From Methylomarinum vadi (lineage in GTDB: Bacteria; Pseudomonadota; Gammaproteobacteria; Methylococcales; Methylomonadaceae): 64,000 bases of DNA. Below the pieces are notes generated by a model, which saw only the letters and a list, made by a program, of their open reading frames with translations, made no database searches and was not told the DNA's origin. This document shows, in pieces, positions 17,313-26,724 of the stretch. The stretch is from NCBI RefSeq assembly GCF_000733935.1, contig NZ_JPON01000001.1:3031501-3095500 (forward strand). The letters are read 5' to 3'. The position numbers and the translations under genes were made by a program. Every line of letters begins with the position of its first letter. The stretch's first letter is position 1.

Positions 17313-18535
17313 TGAAACGGGTCGTGGTGACAGGGATGGCTGCTCTCACGCCGTTGGGCAACGATTGGGATACGGTCGCGAAAAAACTGAAGACGCAGAT
17401 TACTGGCATCAGGCACATGGCCGATTGGGACAAGTATAACGGTCTCAATACCCGCTTGGCCGCGCCGGTCGATTTTTCTAGGCCCGAGCATTATACCCGC
17501 AAACAGGTGCGCGGCATGGGGCGGGTGGCGATGCTAGGCACTTATGCGACGGAGCTGGCGTTGCTCGATGCCGGTTTGCTGGACGATCCGATCCTGCGCA
17601 GCGGCCGGGTGGGCGTCGCCTACGGCAGTTCTTCGGGCAGTTTCGACGGGCTGATCGATTTTACCAAGATGCTGTTGAATTTCGACAAGGGCAGCCTGAA
17701 CGCGACGTCCTATATCCGCATGATGGGGCATACCTGTCCGGTCAATATCAGCCTGCATTTCAGCATCAACGGCCGTATCATTCCGACATCCAGTGCCTGT
17801 ACTTCCAGTAGCCAGGGCATCGGTTATGCCTATGAGGCGATCAAGCATGGTCAGCAATTGATCATGGTGGCCGGCGGTAGCGACGAGTTGTCGGCCTCGC
17901 AGGCCGCGGTTTTCGATACCCTGTTTGCCACCAGCCTGCGCAACGACGAGCCGGATAAAACGCCTCGTCCGTTCGATCAGGACCGCGACGGGCTGGTGAT
18001 TGGCGAAGGCGGCGGCAGCTTCATTCTAGAGGAGCGCGAGCACGCCTTGAGCCGGGGAGCGAAGATTTATGCCGAGATCATCGGTTTCGGCACCAATTGC
18101 GACGCCTTGCATGTGACCCAGCCCGACAGCGACAGCATGCAGGTGGCGATGCGGTTGGCTTTGCAGGATTCTGGCCTGGCGGCGGAGGCGATCGAATATG
18201 TCAGTGCCCACGGTACCGCCACCGAACTGGGCGACATCGCCGAAAGCCAGGCTACATTAGCCGTGTTAGGCGACCGCACGCCGATCAGTTCGATGAAGAG
18301 TTATACGGGGCATACCCTAGGCGCCTGCGGCGTAATTGAGGCTTGGGCTGCTTTACGGATGATGCGGGAAGGCTGGTTTCATCCGACCGCTAACCTTCAG
18401 CGGGTGGATCCCGCTTGCGCCGAGCTCGATTACATCATGGGGGATGTGCGCCGGCTGGATTGCGAGGTTCTGATGAGTAACAATTTCGCCTTCGGCGGCA
18501 TCAATACCTCGCTGATATTCAGGCGGGTTTCGTAG
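17312..18535 (+). CDS. beta-ketoacyl-ACP synthase II-type, ApeR-like
   Basis: 407 residues from ATG 17312; GGAGG at 17298-17302 gives a 9-base spacing to this codon, better than the 3 bases to ATG 17306. FabF-like start MKRVVVTGMAALTPLGN and a complete triad: Cys163 in SSACTSSSQ, His300 in SAHGTATELGD and His334 in SYTGHTLGA. With both ketosynthases catalytically complete, neither looks like a chain-length factor lacking the Cys. By analogy with aryl-polyene systems one may prime and the other extend, or they pair. The end overlaps the convergent methyltransferase gene by 17 bases. Confidence 0.87.
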   Translation: MKRVVVTGMAALTPLGNDWDTVAKKLKTQITGIRHMADWDKYNGLNTRLAAPVDFSRPEHYTRKQVRGMGRVAMLGTYATELALLDAGLLDDPILRSGRVGVAYGSSSGSFDGLIDFTKMLLNFDKGSLNATSYIRMMGHTCPVNISLHFSINGRIIPTSSACTSSSQGIGYAYEAIKHGQQLIMVAGGSDELSASQAAVFDTLFATSLRNDEPDKTPRPFDQDRDGLVIGEGGGSFILEEREHALSRGAKIYAEIIGFGTNCDALHVTQPDSDSMQVAMRLALQDSGLAAEAIEYVSAHGTATELGDIAESQATLAVLGDRTPISSMKSYTGHTLGACGVIEAWAALRMMREGWFHPTANLQRVDPACAELDYIMGDVRRLDCEVLMSNNFAFGGINTSLIFRRVS

Positions 18536-19217
18536 CGACCAGATTGAGCAGCGTTTCTTCGCGTTGCTGGGATGGATGAAAACCGAAAAATTCGCAGATG
18601 CCCAAATCCCAACGGCTCCACCAAAGATAAGGCTTGGAAATGGTTTCGGGCGCGACGCTGAAACCCGTAGCTTGAATCAATGCCAGGTATTGTTCCGACG
18701 TTTTTTGTACGTCCATCGGGTGGCGGAATAGCAGGCGAATGACCGGCGAGTGGATAAATTTGCGGCAGGATTCGGCGAACAGCAGGACGCCACCAGGTTT
18801 CAGCACCCGGTAGAATTCGCGCATGGCCTGTTCGTGCTCAATCAGATGGTGAAAGCTTTGGTGGCAGAATAACAGGTCGAAACTGTTATCCATATAAGGC
18901 AGGCATTCGGCGTTGCCCGCCGCGATGGCCACCCGAGCGCTGCATTGCCGCCCGTGCATGATGGCTTCCGGCAATAGGGTAGGATCGATTTCTATCGCGT
19001 TGATAGATTCCGGGGAGAACCGCTCGTCCAGCAACTTAAGGGAATGGCCCCGGCCGCAGCCGATATCCAAAAGTTTCGCATAACGCTCTTGTTTGTCCGG
19101 CATCAGCCGTTCCAGGTCGTTCAGAGCCAGCTTTAGCACATGGTTTAACCAAATGGATGAGTTTAAAAACCAAATGCCGAAAGCGGATTCCTTGACCCAG
19201 CGGGTATTTTTTCTCAT
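18519..19217 (-). CDS. class I SAM-dependent methyltransferase at the cluster border
   Basis: 232 residues: motif I LLDIGCGRGHSLKLL, acidic residue in AIEIDPTLLPEA, CHQSFHHLIEHEQAM and LKPGGVLLFAES. Aryl-polyene clusters often encode a methyltransferase that decorates the aromatic head. This gene converges on the second ketosynthase gene with a 17-base overlap of coding ends, so it needs its own promoter. It may modify the pyrrolyl polyene, but a role outside the pathway is equally possible on sequence alone. Confidence 0.82.
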   Translation of the reverse strand: MRKNTRWVKESAFGIWFLNSSIWLNHVLKLALNDLERLMPDKQERYAKLLDIGCGRGHSLKLLDERFSPESINAIEIDPTLLPEAIMHGRQCSARVAIAAGNAECLPYMDNSFDLLFCHQSFHHLIEHEQAMREFYRVLKPGGVLLFAESCRKFIHSPVIRLLFRHPMDVQKTSEQYLALIQATGFSVAPETISKPYLWWSRWDLGICEFFGFHPSQQREETLLNLVATKPA

Positions 19218-19321
19218 GGTATTCGATAGGTTAATGTGACGATGTGTCGGTATGACGGTCGAAACATAACCCGAATCAGCAAATTATTCAAAATTGTACG
19301 AGATATGAGGTGAATATCGTT

Positions 19322-19849
19322 ATGGGGACTATTGAAATCATTGACACCGATATTACCCAATTGCCTGTCGATGCTATCGTCAATGCCGCCAATACGTCGT
19401 TGCTGGGTGGCGGCGGTGTCGACGGCGCGATTCATCGTGCGGCCGGACCTGAATTGTTGCAAGAATGCCGGACCCTGAACGGCTGTCCGACAGGTCAGGC
19501 CAAGATCACGCAAGGATATCGCCTGCCCGCCAAATATGTCATTCATACCGTCGGTCCGGTGTGGCGGGGAGGCGCAAACAACGAGGCCGAATTGTTGGCT
19601 TCTTGTTACCGTGAAAGCCTGAAACTGGCGCAACAATACCGATTGAAAAGTATTGCCTTTCCGGCGATTTCCTGTGGCGTTTATCGTTTTCCAGTCGATC
19701 AGGCTGCAGCTATTGCCATCAACACTGTGCGACACGCTCTCGCCGACAATCCTGAACTGGAAAAGGTTTATCTGGTCTGTTTTGGACAGGCCGCACTAAC
19801 GGCGTACAATGAAGCATTTGCAAAGGGGAAGGTTGAAGATGGTCGATAA
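19322..19849 (+). CDS. macrodomain protein, O-acetyl-ADP-ribose deacetylase type
   Basis: 175 residues from ATG 19322 (GAGGTG ten bases upstream; a GTG at 19310 is less likely). Macrodomain hallmarks: [52 protein letters not shown] and [13 protein letters not shown], as in the YmdB/MacroD group that hydrolyses O-acetyl-ADP-ribose or removes ADP-ribose from proteins. Its end overlaps the msrB start, so the two are translationally coupled. Confidence 0.92.
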   Translation: MGTIEIIDTDITQLPVDAIVNAANTSLLGGGGVDGAIHRAAGPELLQECRTLNGCPTGQAKITQGYRLPAKYVIHTVGPVWRGGANNEAELLASCYRESLKLAQQYRLKSIAFPAISCGVYRFPVDQAAAIAINTVRHALADNPELEKVYLVCFGQAALTAYNEAFAKGKVEDGR

Positions 19850-20234
19850 AGAAACGACAGAACAGGAATGGCGGGAAAAACTGACGCCCGAACAATTCAG
19901 CATCTGCCGGTTGAAGGGAACCGAGCCGCCCTTTACCGGTAAATACGCCGATTGCAAGAAAGACGGCATTTACCATTGTGTTTGTTGCGGCAATCCGCTG
20001 TTCGACTCCTCGGCCAAATACGATTCCGGTTCCGGCTGGCCCAGTTTTTGGGAGGTGTTGAACGAACGAAGTCTGGATCGGGTGCTCGACGAAAGCCACG
20101 GCATGCGCCGAGTGGAAGTGACCTGCCAATCCTGCGGCGCGCATTTGGGACATGTGTTCGAGGATGGGCCGGAGCCGACCGGTTTGCGTTATTGCATCAA
20201 CTCGGCGGCTTTGGAACTGAAGGAAAGAACATGA
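19839..20234 (+). CDS. msrB: peptide-methionine (R)-S-oxide reductase
   Basis: 131 residues from ATG 19839. Two CxxC zinc pairs (CVCCGN and CQSCGAH), the family motif [12 protein letters not shown], and the catalytic Cys in RYCINSAAL. Reduces methionine-R-sulfoxide in proteins with thioredoxin; no signal peptide, so cytoplasmic. It overlaps the macrodomain gene before it by 11 bases and the aminopeptidase gene after it by 4 bases (ATGA), forming a three-gene coupled unit. Confidence 0.95.
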   Translation: MVDKETTEQEWREKLTPEQFSICRLKGTEPPFTGKYADCKKDGIYHCVCCGNPLFDSSAKYDSGSGWPSFWEVLNERSLDRVLDESHGMRRVEVTCQSCGAHLGHVFEDGPEPTGLRYCINSAALELKERT

Positions 20235-21532
20235 ATGCTAAGGAACAGGTGCAGGACTTACTCAATTTCATCGATGCCAGTCCCAGCCCCTGGCATGCGG
20301 TCGCGACGCTAGAACAGCGTTTGCAACAATTCGATTTCGTGCGTTTGCACGAGGCCGAACAATGGTCGTTGGTGCCCGGCGGCCGGTACTATGTTATCCG
20401 CGACGGCTCCTCGATCATCGCCTTCGTGGCGGGAAGTAAGCCGCTCAGCGATACCGGTTTCAAGATTCTCGGCGCGCATACCGATTCGCCTGGGTTGAGG
20501 GTCAAGCCGAATGCCATCGGTTTGCTCGATGGCGTGATCAGGGTCGGCGTCGAGGTTTATGGCGGGCCGATCCTGGCGACCTTTACCGATCGCGATTTAA
20601 GTTTGGCGGGCAGGGTCAGTTATAAGGCCGACGATGGGGCTATCGCCAGCCGTCTGTGCCGCTTCGACCAGCCTTTGCTGCGTCTACCAAATCTGGCGAT
20701 CCACATGAATAGGAACGTCAACGACGAGGGTTTGAAACTGAACAAGCAGCTGGAACTGCCGTTATTGTTGACGACTTTTGCCGAGGAACAGTTGCCGCCC
20801 GCTTATTTTTATCAGTTGTTGCAGCAGGCAACCGCCATCGATAAAGAGCGGGTATTGAGTTGGGAGCTGCAGGTTTACGATACCCAGAAGGGAGTATTTT
20901 GGGGGCCGAGCGAGGAATTTTTCGCCGACAGCCAACTGGACAATCTGGCTTCGTGTCATGCCGGATTGAGCGCCTTACTCGATGAGAACAGTCTAAATGC
21001 GGAGGCTACATCGGTCTGCGCATTTTTCGATCACGAGGAAATCGGCAGCGAAAGTCACAAGGGGGCGGACGGCTGTTTTTTACCGGATGTGTTGGAAAGG
21101 ATGTCGCGCGCCGTGGGGGAAGACCGGGACGGCTATCAACGGGCGCTGGCGCGCAGTTTCATGATCAGCGCGGATATGGCGCACGCCTATCAACCCAATT
21201 TTCCCAATGCCTACGAGCCCGATCATAAGGTCATGATCAACCGGGGGCCGGTCATCAAGGTCAACGCCAATCAACGCTATACGTCGGAAAGTTTGTCCGA
21301 AGCAATGTTCATGGAATGGTGCCGACAAGCGGAAGTGGGCTGGCAACAATATTCCCATCGCACCGATATCGCCTGCGGCAGCACCATCGGGCCGATGCTA
21401 TCGGCCAGGTTGGGCGTTCGTACCGTCGATATCGGAAATCCGATGTGGGCAATGCATAGCGCACGAGAATCCGCCGGAGTGTATGACCATATTGATTTGA
21501 TTAAGGTATTGCGCTGTTTTTTTGCAGGATAA
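20231..21532 (+). CDS. M18 family aminopeptidase
   Basis: 433 residues from ATG 20231, overlapping the msrB stop. M18 metallopeptidase motifs: [14 protein letters not shown] (first metal His and Asp), [16 protein letters not shown] (general base and metal Glu) and [19 protein letters not shown] near the C-terminus with further metal ligands. A cytoplasmic, dodecameric enzyme in homologues, cleaving N-terminal acidic or other residues from peptides. The open frame extends far upstream but that part overlaps msrB. Confidence 0.93.
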   Translation: MNAKEQVQDLLNFIDASPSPWHAVATLEQRLQQFDFVRLHEAEQWSLVPGGRYYVIRDGSSIIAFVAGSKPLSDTGFKILGAHTDSPGLRVKPNAIGLLDGVIRVGVEVYGGPILATFTDRDLSLAGRVSYKADDGAIASRLCRFDQPLLRLPNLAIHMNRNVNDEGLKLNKQLELPLLLTTFAEEQLPPAYFYQLLQQATAIDKERVLSWELQVYDTQKGVFWGPSEEFFADSQLDNLASCHAGLSALLDENSLNAEATSVCAFFDHEEIGSESHKGADGCFLPDVLERMSRAVGEDRDGYQRALARSFMISADMAHAYQPNFPNAYEPDHKVMINRGPVIKVNANQRYTSESLSEAMFMEWCRQAEVGWQQYSHRTDIACGSTIGPMLSARLGVRTVDIGNPMWAMHSARESAGVYDHIDLIKVLRCFFAG

Positions 21533-21610
21533 TAGCTTATGACGGGAAATGGTCTATGCTTATAGTCTTACATAATATTTTTTTCACATAATTCAAGGAT
21601 ATCTGGTTGC

Positions 21611-21634
21611 CGGATCACCGCGCTTGGTGATCCG
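21611..21634. terminator. hairpin between the M18 and YfiR genes
   Basis: CGGATCACC and GGTGATCCG make a 9-bp perfect stem with a 6-base loop. It ends 15 bases before the YfiR ATG, so it could be the end of the upstream transcript or a 5' leader structure controlling YfiR translation. No U-run follows. Confidence 0.4.
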
Positions 21635-21649
21635 CCGGGTAACAAATTG

Positions 21650-22168
21650 ATGCTGCTTCGACGGATAGTATTAGTTTTTTGTATTTCCTCTTTGGCCCTG
21701 GCTAATAGCCAACCAGCGTTGGAATATAAGATCAAGGCAGCCTATCTGTATAATTTCACCAAATTCATCACCTGGCCCGAAAAGCACAGCGAAACCTTTA
21801 ATTTGTGCATTTTCGGCGCCGATCAATTTCTAGCATTGTTGAAGCCGTTGGAGCAAAGGACAGCTCTGGGGAAGCCTATTCGTTTACAACGGCTCGATAC
21901 GATCGATCAAGCCAAAATGTGTCATATCCTTTATATGGACGACGGCGAACCATTGCCCGCCTTCTTAACCGACGGCTCCTTGGATGGCATCTTGACGGTC
22001 AGCAGCCAACCATTTTTTGCTCAACGGGGCGGCATGATCGGTTTTATCCTGCGTGATGGCAGGATAAAACTGCAAGTGAATCTGGAGGAATTCAAAAAAA
22101 ATGGCTTGAAGATTAGTGCGAAGCTGATGGAGGTTGCGGAATTGGTTGAAGGAGAGAGCGATGATTAG
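21650..22168 (+). CDS. YfiR family periplasmic regulator (DUF4154)
   Basis: 172 residues with a signal peptide (RRIVLVFCISSLALANS) followed by the typical EYKIKAAYLYNFTKFITWP and a C-terminal GGMIGFILRDGRIKLQVNL. Cys residues are present as in YfiR. In Pseudomonas, YfiR binds the periplasmic part of the diguanylate cyclase YfiN and represses it. Here the next gene, overlapping by 8 bases, is a cyclase with a periplasmic sensor, so the same pairing is expected. The start ATG 21650 is preferred over TTG 21647. Confidence 0.88.
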   Translation: MLLRRIVLVFCISSLALANSQPALEYKIKAAYLYNFTKFITWPEKHSETFNLCIFGADQFLALLKPLEQRTALGKPIRLQRLDTIDQAKMCHILYMDDGEPLPAFLTDGSLDGILTVSSQPFFAQRGGMIGFILRDGRIKLQVNLEEFKKNGLKISAKLMEVAELVEGESDD

Positions 22169-24530
22169 TCATTTTCGCTATTTGTCGATCAAATGGAAAT
22201 TATTGTCGATTCTGAGTTTCTCCAGCATTTTGTCGCTGTTATTGGCGTTATTGCTATTAGTCATTGTCGAAACCATCGAATTGAAAGCGAAGGCCAATAG
22301 CGATTTGACGGCAATGGCGAGTTTGATCGCCAACCGGAGTACCGCCGCATTGTCATTTGACGATCCTAACGTGGCCCAGGAAAACTTGGCGGCATTGAAG
22401 GAGTTCGGCGAAGTCGAGGCCGCTTGTCTCTATGGCATGGACGGAAAGGTTTTCACCTCGTTGCATGAGGGACGTAAACAAGTCTCCTCTTGCCCTCAAG
22501 CCTCCGAAGGGATGCGAACACACTTCGAACGCCTGGACCTGTTTGTTATCGAGCCGGTATTATTGGATGGAGAAAAAATCGGCGCCGTCTATATCGCTGC
22601 CGATTTGCTGCCGTTACTCTGGCGTAAACTTCAATTCATCGGATTGGTCTTGGGCATTCTCTTTATAGCCTCTCTGATCACCTTTTTTCTAACCGCGCCG
22701 CTGCTGAACCTGGTGTCCGAACCGCTCATCAAGTTGGCCGTCACCGCCCGTAAAATCAGCCGGGAAAAAAATTATTCGTTACGCGCGGTCAAACGCAGTG
22801 ATGACGAGTTAGATGTATTGGTCGATGCCTTTAATAATATGATCGAGACCGTCGACCAGCAGAACAAGGCCTTAGTCAGCGTCAAAAACAACTATTTGGC
22901 ACTTTACGATAATAATCCGACCATGGTGTTTTATCTGAACATGGATGGTTTGGTATTGTCGGTCAACCGTTTTGGCGCCAGGCAATTGCATATGACTGCG
23001 GAGCAGGTTCAAGGGTGTTTGATTTATGACTTTGTGCATCCCGACGATATCAATGCGATCAGGGCTTTGTTCGATTTATGCCAATTGAATATCAACAAGG
23101 TTTATAAACAGGAAGTCAGGATCATTTGCGATAACGGCACCATCATTTGGGGACGAGTGTCGGCGCGTTTGCTGACCAACGATCAAGGCCAGCGCAATAT
23201 GCTGCTGGTTTGCGAAGACGTGACCGAAACCAAACGCTTGACCGAGAAAATAGAATATCAGGCCCGTCACGACGCCTTGACCGGCTTGGTCAACCGCCGG
23301 GAGTTCGATACTTATGTACAGAAACTGGTGGAACGCACCCGGCAGCTACAGGGAGAACATGCGCTTTGTTATCTGGATCTGGACCAATTCAAGGTGGTCA
23401 ACGATACGTGCGGTCACATGGCCGGCGACGAGTTGTTGCGGCAGTTGGGTGATTTGCTAAGACAAAATATCCGGCAGAATGATGTGCTGGCGCGGCTGGG
23501 AGGCGACGAATTCGGTATTCTGATGTACGATTGCCCGTTGATTCAAGCGATCAATGTCAGCGAGAAATTGCGTAATGTGGTGCGCGATTTCCAGTTCGGC
23601 TGGGACGATAGAAGTTTCAGCGTCGGCGTCAGTATTGGCGTGACGTTGATAAACCGTACCAGCGGCAATGCCGTCGAATTGTTGAAAATGGCCGACGCGG
23701 CCTGTTATGCCGCCAAGGAAAAAGGCCGTAACCGGGTGCATGTCTTCAGCCCGGATGACGAAGAACTGGCCTCACGCCAGGGAGAAATGCAATGGGTGCA
23801 AAAAATCCAGCAAGGCATTGAAAATAATCGCTTTTGTTTGTATGGCCAGTTGATCGTTCCGGTCGGCAAAATGACGGAAGGATTGCATTTCGAAACGTTG
23901 ATCCGTTACCGTAACGAGCAGGGAGTCGCCGTCCCGCCCGGTGCGTTTCTACCGGCGGCGGAACGCTATAATATGGCGGCTTCGCTGGATCGCTGGGTGA
24001 TCGAAAATTTGTTTGCTTGGCTGGCCGAAAAGCCTGGAGTCTTGGAAAAAGTGGCCTTATGTTCGGTCAATTTGTCCGGATTGACTCTGTCGGATGAAAG
24101 TATGTTGGCATATATCGACCGTGCTCTTCGGCATTGGCAAATTCCGACACAAAAAATCTGTTTCGAAATCACCGAGACCGCCGCAATCAGCAATCTGGGC
24201 TATGCCAGGCATTTTATCGATCATTTTAGGCAAAAAGGTTGCAGTTTTTCCCTGGACGATTTCGGCAGCGGCCTGTCTTCCTTTGCCTATTTAAAAAATT
24301 TGCCGGTAGATTATCTGAAAATCGATGGGCTCTTCGTCAAGGATATCCTAGACGATAAAGTCGATTTAGCCATGGTGGAATCGATCAATTCGGTTGGTCA
24401 TGTCATGGGGAAGAAGACCATCGCCGAATTTGTGGAAAATGACGGAATACTGGCTAAACTTGACGAACTAGGTGTGGATTATGCCCAAGGGTATGGCATC
24501 GCTAAGCCCGTGCCATTGGATGAACTGTAA
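22161..24530 (+). CDS. YfiN-like membrane GGDEF-EAL protein (CHASE8-HAMP-PAS-GGDEF-EAL)
   Basis: 789 residues from ATG 22161 (GGAGAG upstream). Membrane helices near residues 15-35 and 160-180 flank a periplasmic sensor; a HAMP linker follows, then PAS (LALYDNNPTMVFYLNMDG), GGDEF with intact GGDEF at about 447 preceded by RQND as RxxD inhibitory site, and a C-terminal EAL domain in which the signature reads ETL (FETLIRY) while FEITET, LDDFGSG, YLKIDG and EFVEN are kept. It probably makes c-di-GMP and may also degrade it. Compared with YfiN of Pseudomonas (CHASE8-HAMP-GGDEF) it has an added PAS and EAL. The partner YfiR is encoded upstream and a TonB receptor downstream. Confidence 0.9.
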   Translation: MISHFRYLSIKWKLLSILSFSSILSLLLALLLLVIVETIELKAKANSDLTAMASLIANRSTAALSFDDPNVAQENLAALKEFGEVEAACLYGMDGKVFTSLHEGRKQVSSCPQASEGMRTHFERLDLFVIEPVLLDGEKIGAVYIAADLLPLLWRKLQFIGLVLGILFIASLITFFLTAPLLNLVSEPLIKLAVTARKISREKNYSLRAVKRSDDELDVLVDAFNNMIETVDQQNKALVSVKNNYLALYDNNPTMVFYLNMDGLVLSVNRFGARQLHMTAEQVQGCLIYDFVHPDDINAIRALFDLCQLNINKVYKQEVRIICDNGTIIWGRVSARLLTNDQGQRNMLLVCEDVTETKRLTEKIEYQARHDALTGLVNRREFDTYVQKLVERTRQLQGEHALCYLDLDQFKVVNDTCGHMAGDELLRQLGDLLRQNIRQNDVLARLGGDEFGILMYDCPLIQAINVSEKLRNVVRDFQFGWDDRSFSVGVSIGVTLINRTSGNAVELLKMADAACYAAKEKGRNRVHVFSPDDEELASRQGEMQWVQKIQQGIENNRFCLYGQLIVPVGKMTEGLHFETLIRYRNEQGVAVPPGAFLPAAERYNMAASLDRWVIENLFAWLAEKPGVLEKVALCSVNLSGLTLSDESMLAYIDRALRHWQIPTQKICFEITETAAISNLGYARHFIDHFRQKGCSFSLDDFGSGLSSFAYLKNLPVDYLKIDGLFVKDILDDKVDLAMVESINSVGHVMGKKTIAEFVENDGILAKLDELGVDYAQGYGIAKPVPLDEL

Positions 24531-24549
24531 TATTGGCTTTTAATTTTTT

Positions 24550-26724
24550 ATGATCTCAACAAGGCTCAAACGATTAAGTTGTTCGCTGTTGCTGCTGTCA
24601 GACTGTGGTTTAGGCTATAGCCAGGAAGCCCTGGACGATTTTTTCGCCTTGTCTCCCGCCGAGTTGGCCAACATTCCGGTAACGATCGCCACCGGCACCG
24701 CCAAGCCGGTCTTCCGTTCCGCCGCCGTGACCAGCGTGATCACCGTCGAACAGATCACCGAAATGGGAGCTACCGATTTGCACGAAGTGCTGGATACCGT
24801 ACCGGGGTTGCACGTCAGTAAACAGCCGGTGACCAACGATTATGTTTATACCATGCGGGGTATCGCCAATACTACCAATACCGAAGTGCTGGTTATGATG
24901 AACGGCAGCCGCTATTCACTGCCTTATAAAGGTAGTCATATGCAAGGCATGGAAATTCCGGTCGAGGCGATACAGCGCATCGAGGTGATCCGCGGGCCCG
25001 GATCCGCCTTGTATGGCGCCGACGCTTTCGCGGGGGTCATTAATATCATCACCAAGAAAGCCGCCGATATCGATGGCGTCGTTGTCGGAGGAAGAGGCGG
25101 TTCCTGGGGCACACGCAGCACCTGGGGGCAAGTCGGGAAAAAATGGCAGGGTTGGGATATCGCCGCCAGTCTGCAATACAGCAATAACGGTGTTGATGAA
25201 GATAGGATAATCAAAGCTGACGCTCAGACGGCTTTGGACAAAATTTTTGGCACTAAGGCTACGCTGGCGCCGGGAGCGATGCAAACGCAGGGGGAAAGAT
25301 GGAATGCCCATCTCAATCTGCAAAGAAAATACATCGATGTCAATTTTTGGGCGTTTAGCGAGGTGGATGCCGGACTACGAGCGGGAGCAGGAGGGGCCCT
25401 GGATAACCGCGGAAAAGTAAATGGGGAAAGCTATTTGGCCGATATCAAATTGTCCACAGCGGATGCTTTGGAAGACTGGGAATTTCAGGCTCATCTGAGT
25501 TATTTAACCACATCAATCGACAGCCAGATTTATAATTTTCCCGCGGGTGCTGTGCTGCCAATCGGGACGGATGGCAATCCTGTCTTCGCTCCCGGCTCTT
25601 CTCCGGCAGCTTTAGTCATGTTTCCAGATGGCATGCGCACTAATATCGGTATTGATAACCGGATGCCCATTGTCGAATTGAGCAGTCTGTATCAAGGATT
25701 CAATAATCACTTGATTCGTGTCATAGCCGGTTACCGTTACGAGGCCGTTGTCACTAAGGAAAGCAGAAATTTCGGAGTGGGTGTCATTGATGGCGCCAAT
25801 TTGTTGCAATTAGCCTTTAATCCTCCGACATTCATCGCCGGTAATATGGTAAAGGTCACCGGAACTCCTAATACTTTCTTACCTAATCGCCATAGAGATA
25901 TCTGGTCGCTGGCTTTGCAGGACGAATGGCAGTTCGCCGACGGTTGGCAATTGACCGCCGGAATTCGTTACGATGAATATTCCGATTTTGGCAGCACATT
26001 CAATCCGCGTGTTGCGTTGGTATGGGATATCAACGAACAACTGACGACCAAATTATTGTATGGTCAGGCCTACCGGGCGCCTAGTTTTCTGGAACAATAT
26101 CAACAAAACAGCCAATTTTTTATTGGCAATTCCGAGTTGGAACCAGAAGAAATCGAAACCGTCGAGCTGGCCTTCGATTATCGGCCGGCTAAAGATCTGC
26201 GCACCGCTCTGAATATTTTTTATTATGAAATTGACAATTTAATTGGTAATGAAAACGCATTTACTAGCAAATCTACAATAACGGTAGCAAATGGCAAAGG
26301 TCAACAAGGTGTGGGTTCAGAGTTCGAATGGGATTGGCAATTCCACGAGGACTGGCATTTTCGCGGTAATTACGCCTGGCAATATGCGCGCAACAAGGAG
26401 TTCAATCGCCGGGTCAGCGGCGTGCCGGAACATAAATTGTATTCGGCGCTGGCGTGGAAGTTCATTCCACAATGGCAATTACAAACCCAGCTGAACTGGG
26501 TCGGACACCGGGTCAGTCCGGTGGGCGATTCGAGGGTATTGGATGATTATGAAACGGTCGATATCACTTTGAATGGCAGGAAATTATTCGGTCATGTCGA
26601 TGTCACCGCCTCGGTGCGTAATCTGTTCGACAGTGACGGCAAGGAGCCGGCGATTTCAGCCTATCCCGACAGCATACCCATTCCCGGGCAAAGTTTTTAT
26701 TTCGAAGCGGCCGTTCATTTTTAA
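24550..26724 (+). CDS. TonB-dependent outer-membrane receptor
   Basis: 724 residues: signal peptide, an N-terminal segment ending in IPVTIATGTAKP (TonB-box-like), plug domain (VTSVITVEQITEMGATDLHEVLDTVPGLHV is cited here only by its ends; VIRGPGSALYGADAFAGVINI-type plug motif follows), and a beta-barrel ending in Phe (FYFEAAVHF). It resembles siderophore/haem receptors but the ligand cannot be read. It lies 20 bases after the YfiN-like gene and may sense or import the signal for that system, taking the place that yfiB has in Pseudomonas. The stop shares a base with the next start (TAATG). Confidence 0.9.
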   Translation: MISTRLKRLSCSLLLLSDCGLGYSQEALDDFFALSPAELANIPVTIATGTAKPVFRSAAVTSVITVEQITEMGATDLHEVLDTVPGLHVSKQPVTNDYVYTMRGIANTTNTEVLVMMNGSRYSLPYKGSHMQGMEIPVEAIQRIEVIRGPGSALYGADAFAGVINIITKKAADIDGVVVGGRGGSWGTRSTWGQVGKKWQGWDIAASLQYSNNGVDEDRIIKADAQTALDKIFGTKATLAPGAMQTQGERWNAHLNLQRKYIDVNFWAFSEVDAGLRAGAGGALDNRGKVNGESYLADIKLSTADALEDWEFQAHLSYLTTSIDSQIYNFPAGAVLPIGTDGNPVFAPGSSPAALVMFPDGMRTNIGIDNRMPIVELSSLYQGFNNHLIRVIAGYRYEAVVTKESRNFGVGVIDGANLLQLAFNPPTFIAGNMVKVTGTPNTFLPNRHRDIWSLALQDEWQFADGWQLTAGIRYDEYSDFGSTFNPRVALVWDINEQLTTKLLYGQAYRAPSFLEQYQQNSQFFIGNSELEPEEIETVELAFDYRPAKDLRTALNIFYYEIDNLIGNENAFTSKSTITVANGKGQQGVGSEFEWDWQFHEDWHFRGNYAWQYARNKEFNRRVSGVPEHKLYSALAWKFIPQWQLQTQLNWVGHRVSPVGDSRVLDDYETVDITLNGRKLFGHVDVTASVRNLFDSDGKEPAISAYPDSIPIPGQSFYFEAAVHF

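Noticed and set aside
9418-18535. Calling the cluster a standard aryl-polyene or a fatty-acid operon
   Set aside because: No ammonia lyase, benzoate ligase or chorismatase is present, and there is no enoyl reductase or FabD; the proline ligase and dehydrogenase point elsewhere.
19952-20230. N-terminal extension of the M18 aminopeptidase
   Set aside because: It overlaps msrB in a different frame and is Arg-rich; ATG 20231 overlaps the msrB stop as a coupled start.
23890-23930. Treating the EAL domain of the YfiN-like protein as dead because the signature is ETL
   Set aside because: The Glu is kept and the other metal and catalytic motifs (FEITET, LDDFGSG, LKIDG, EFVEN) are intact, so activity cannot be excluded.
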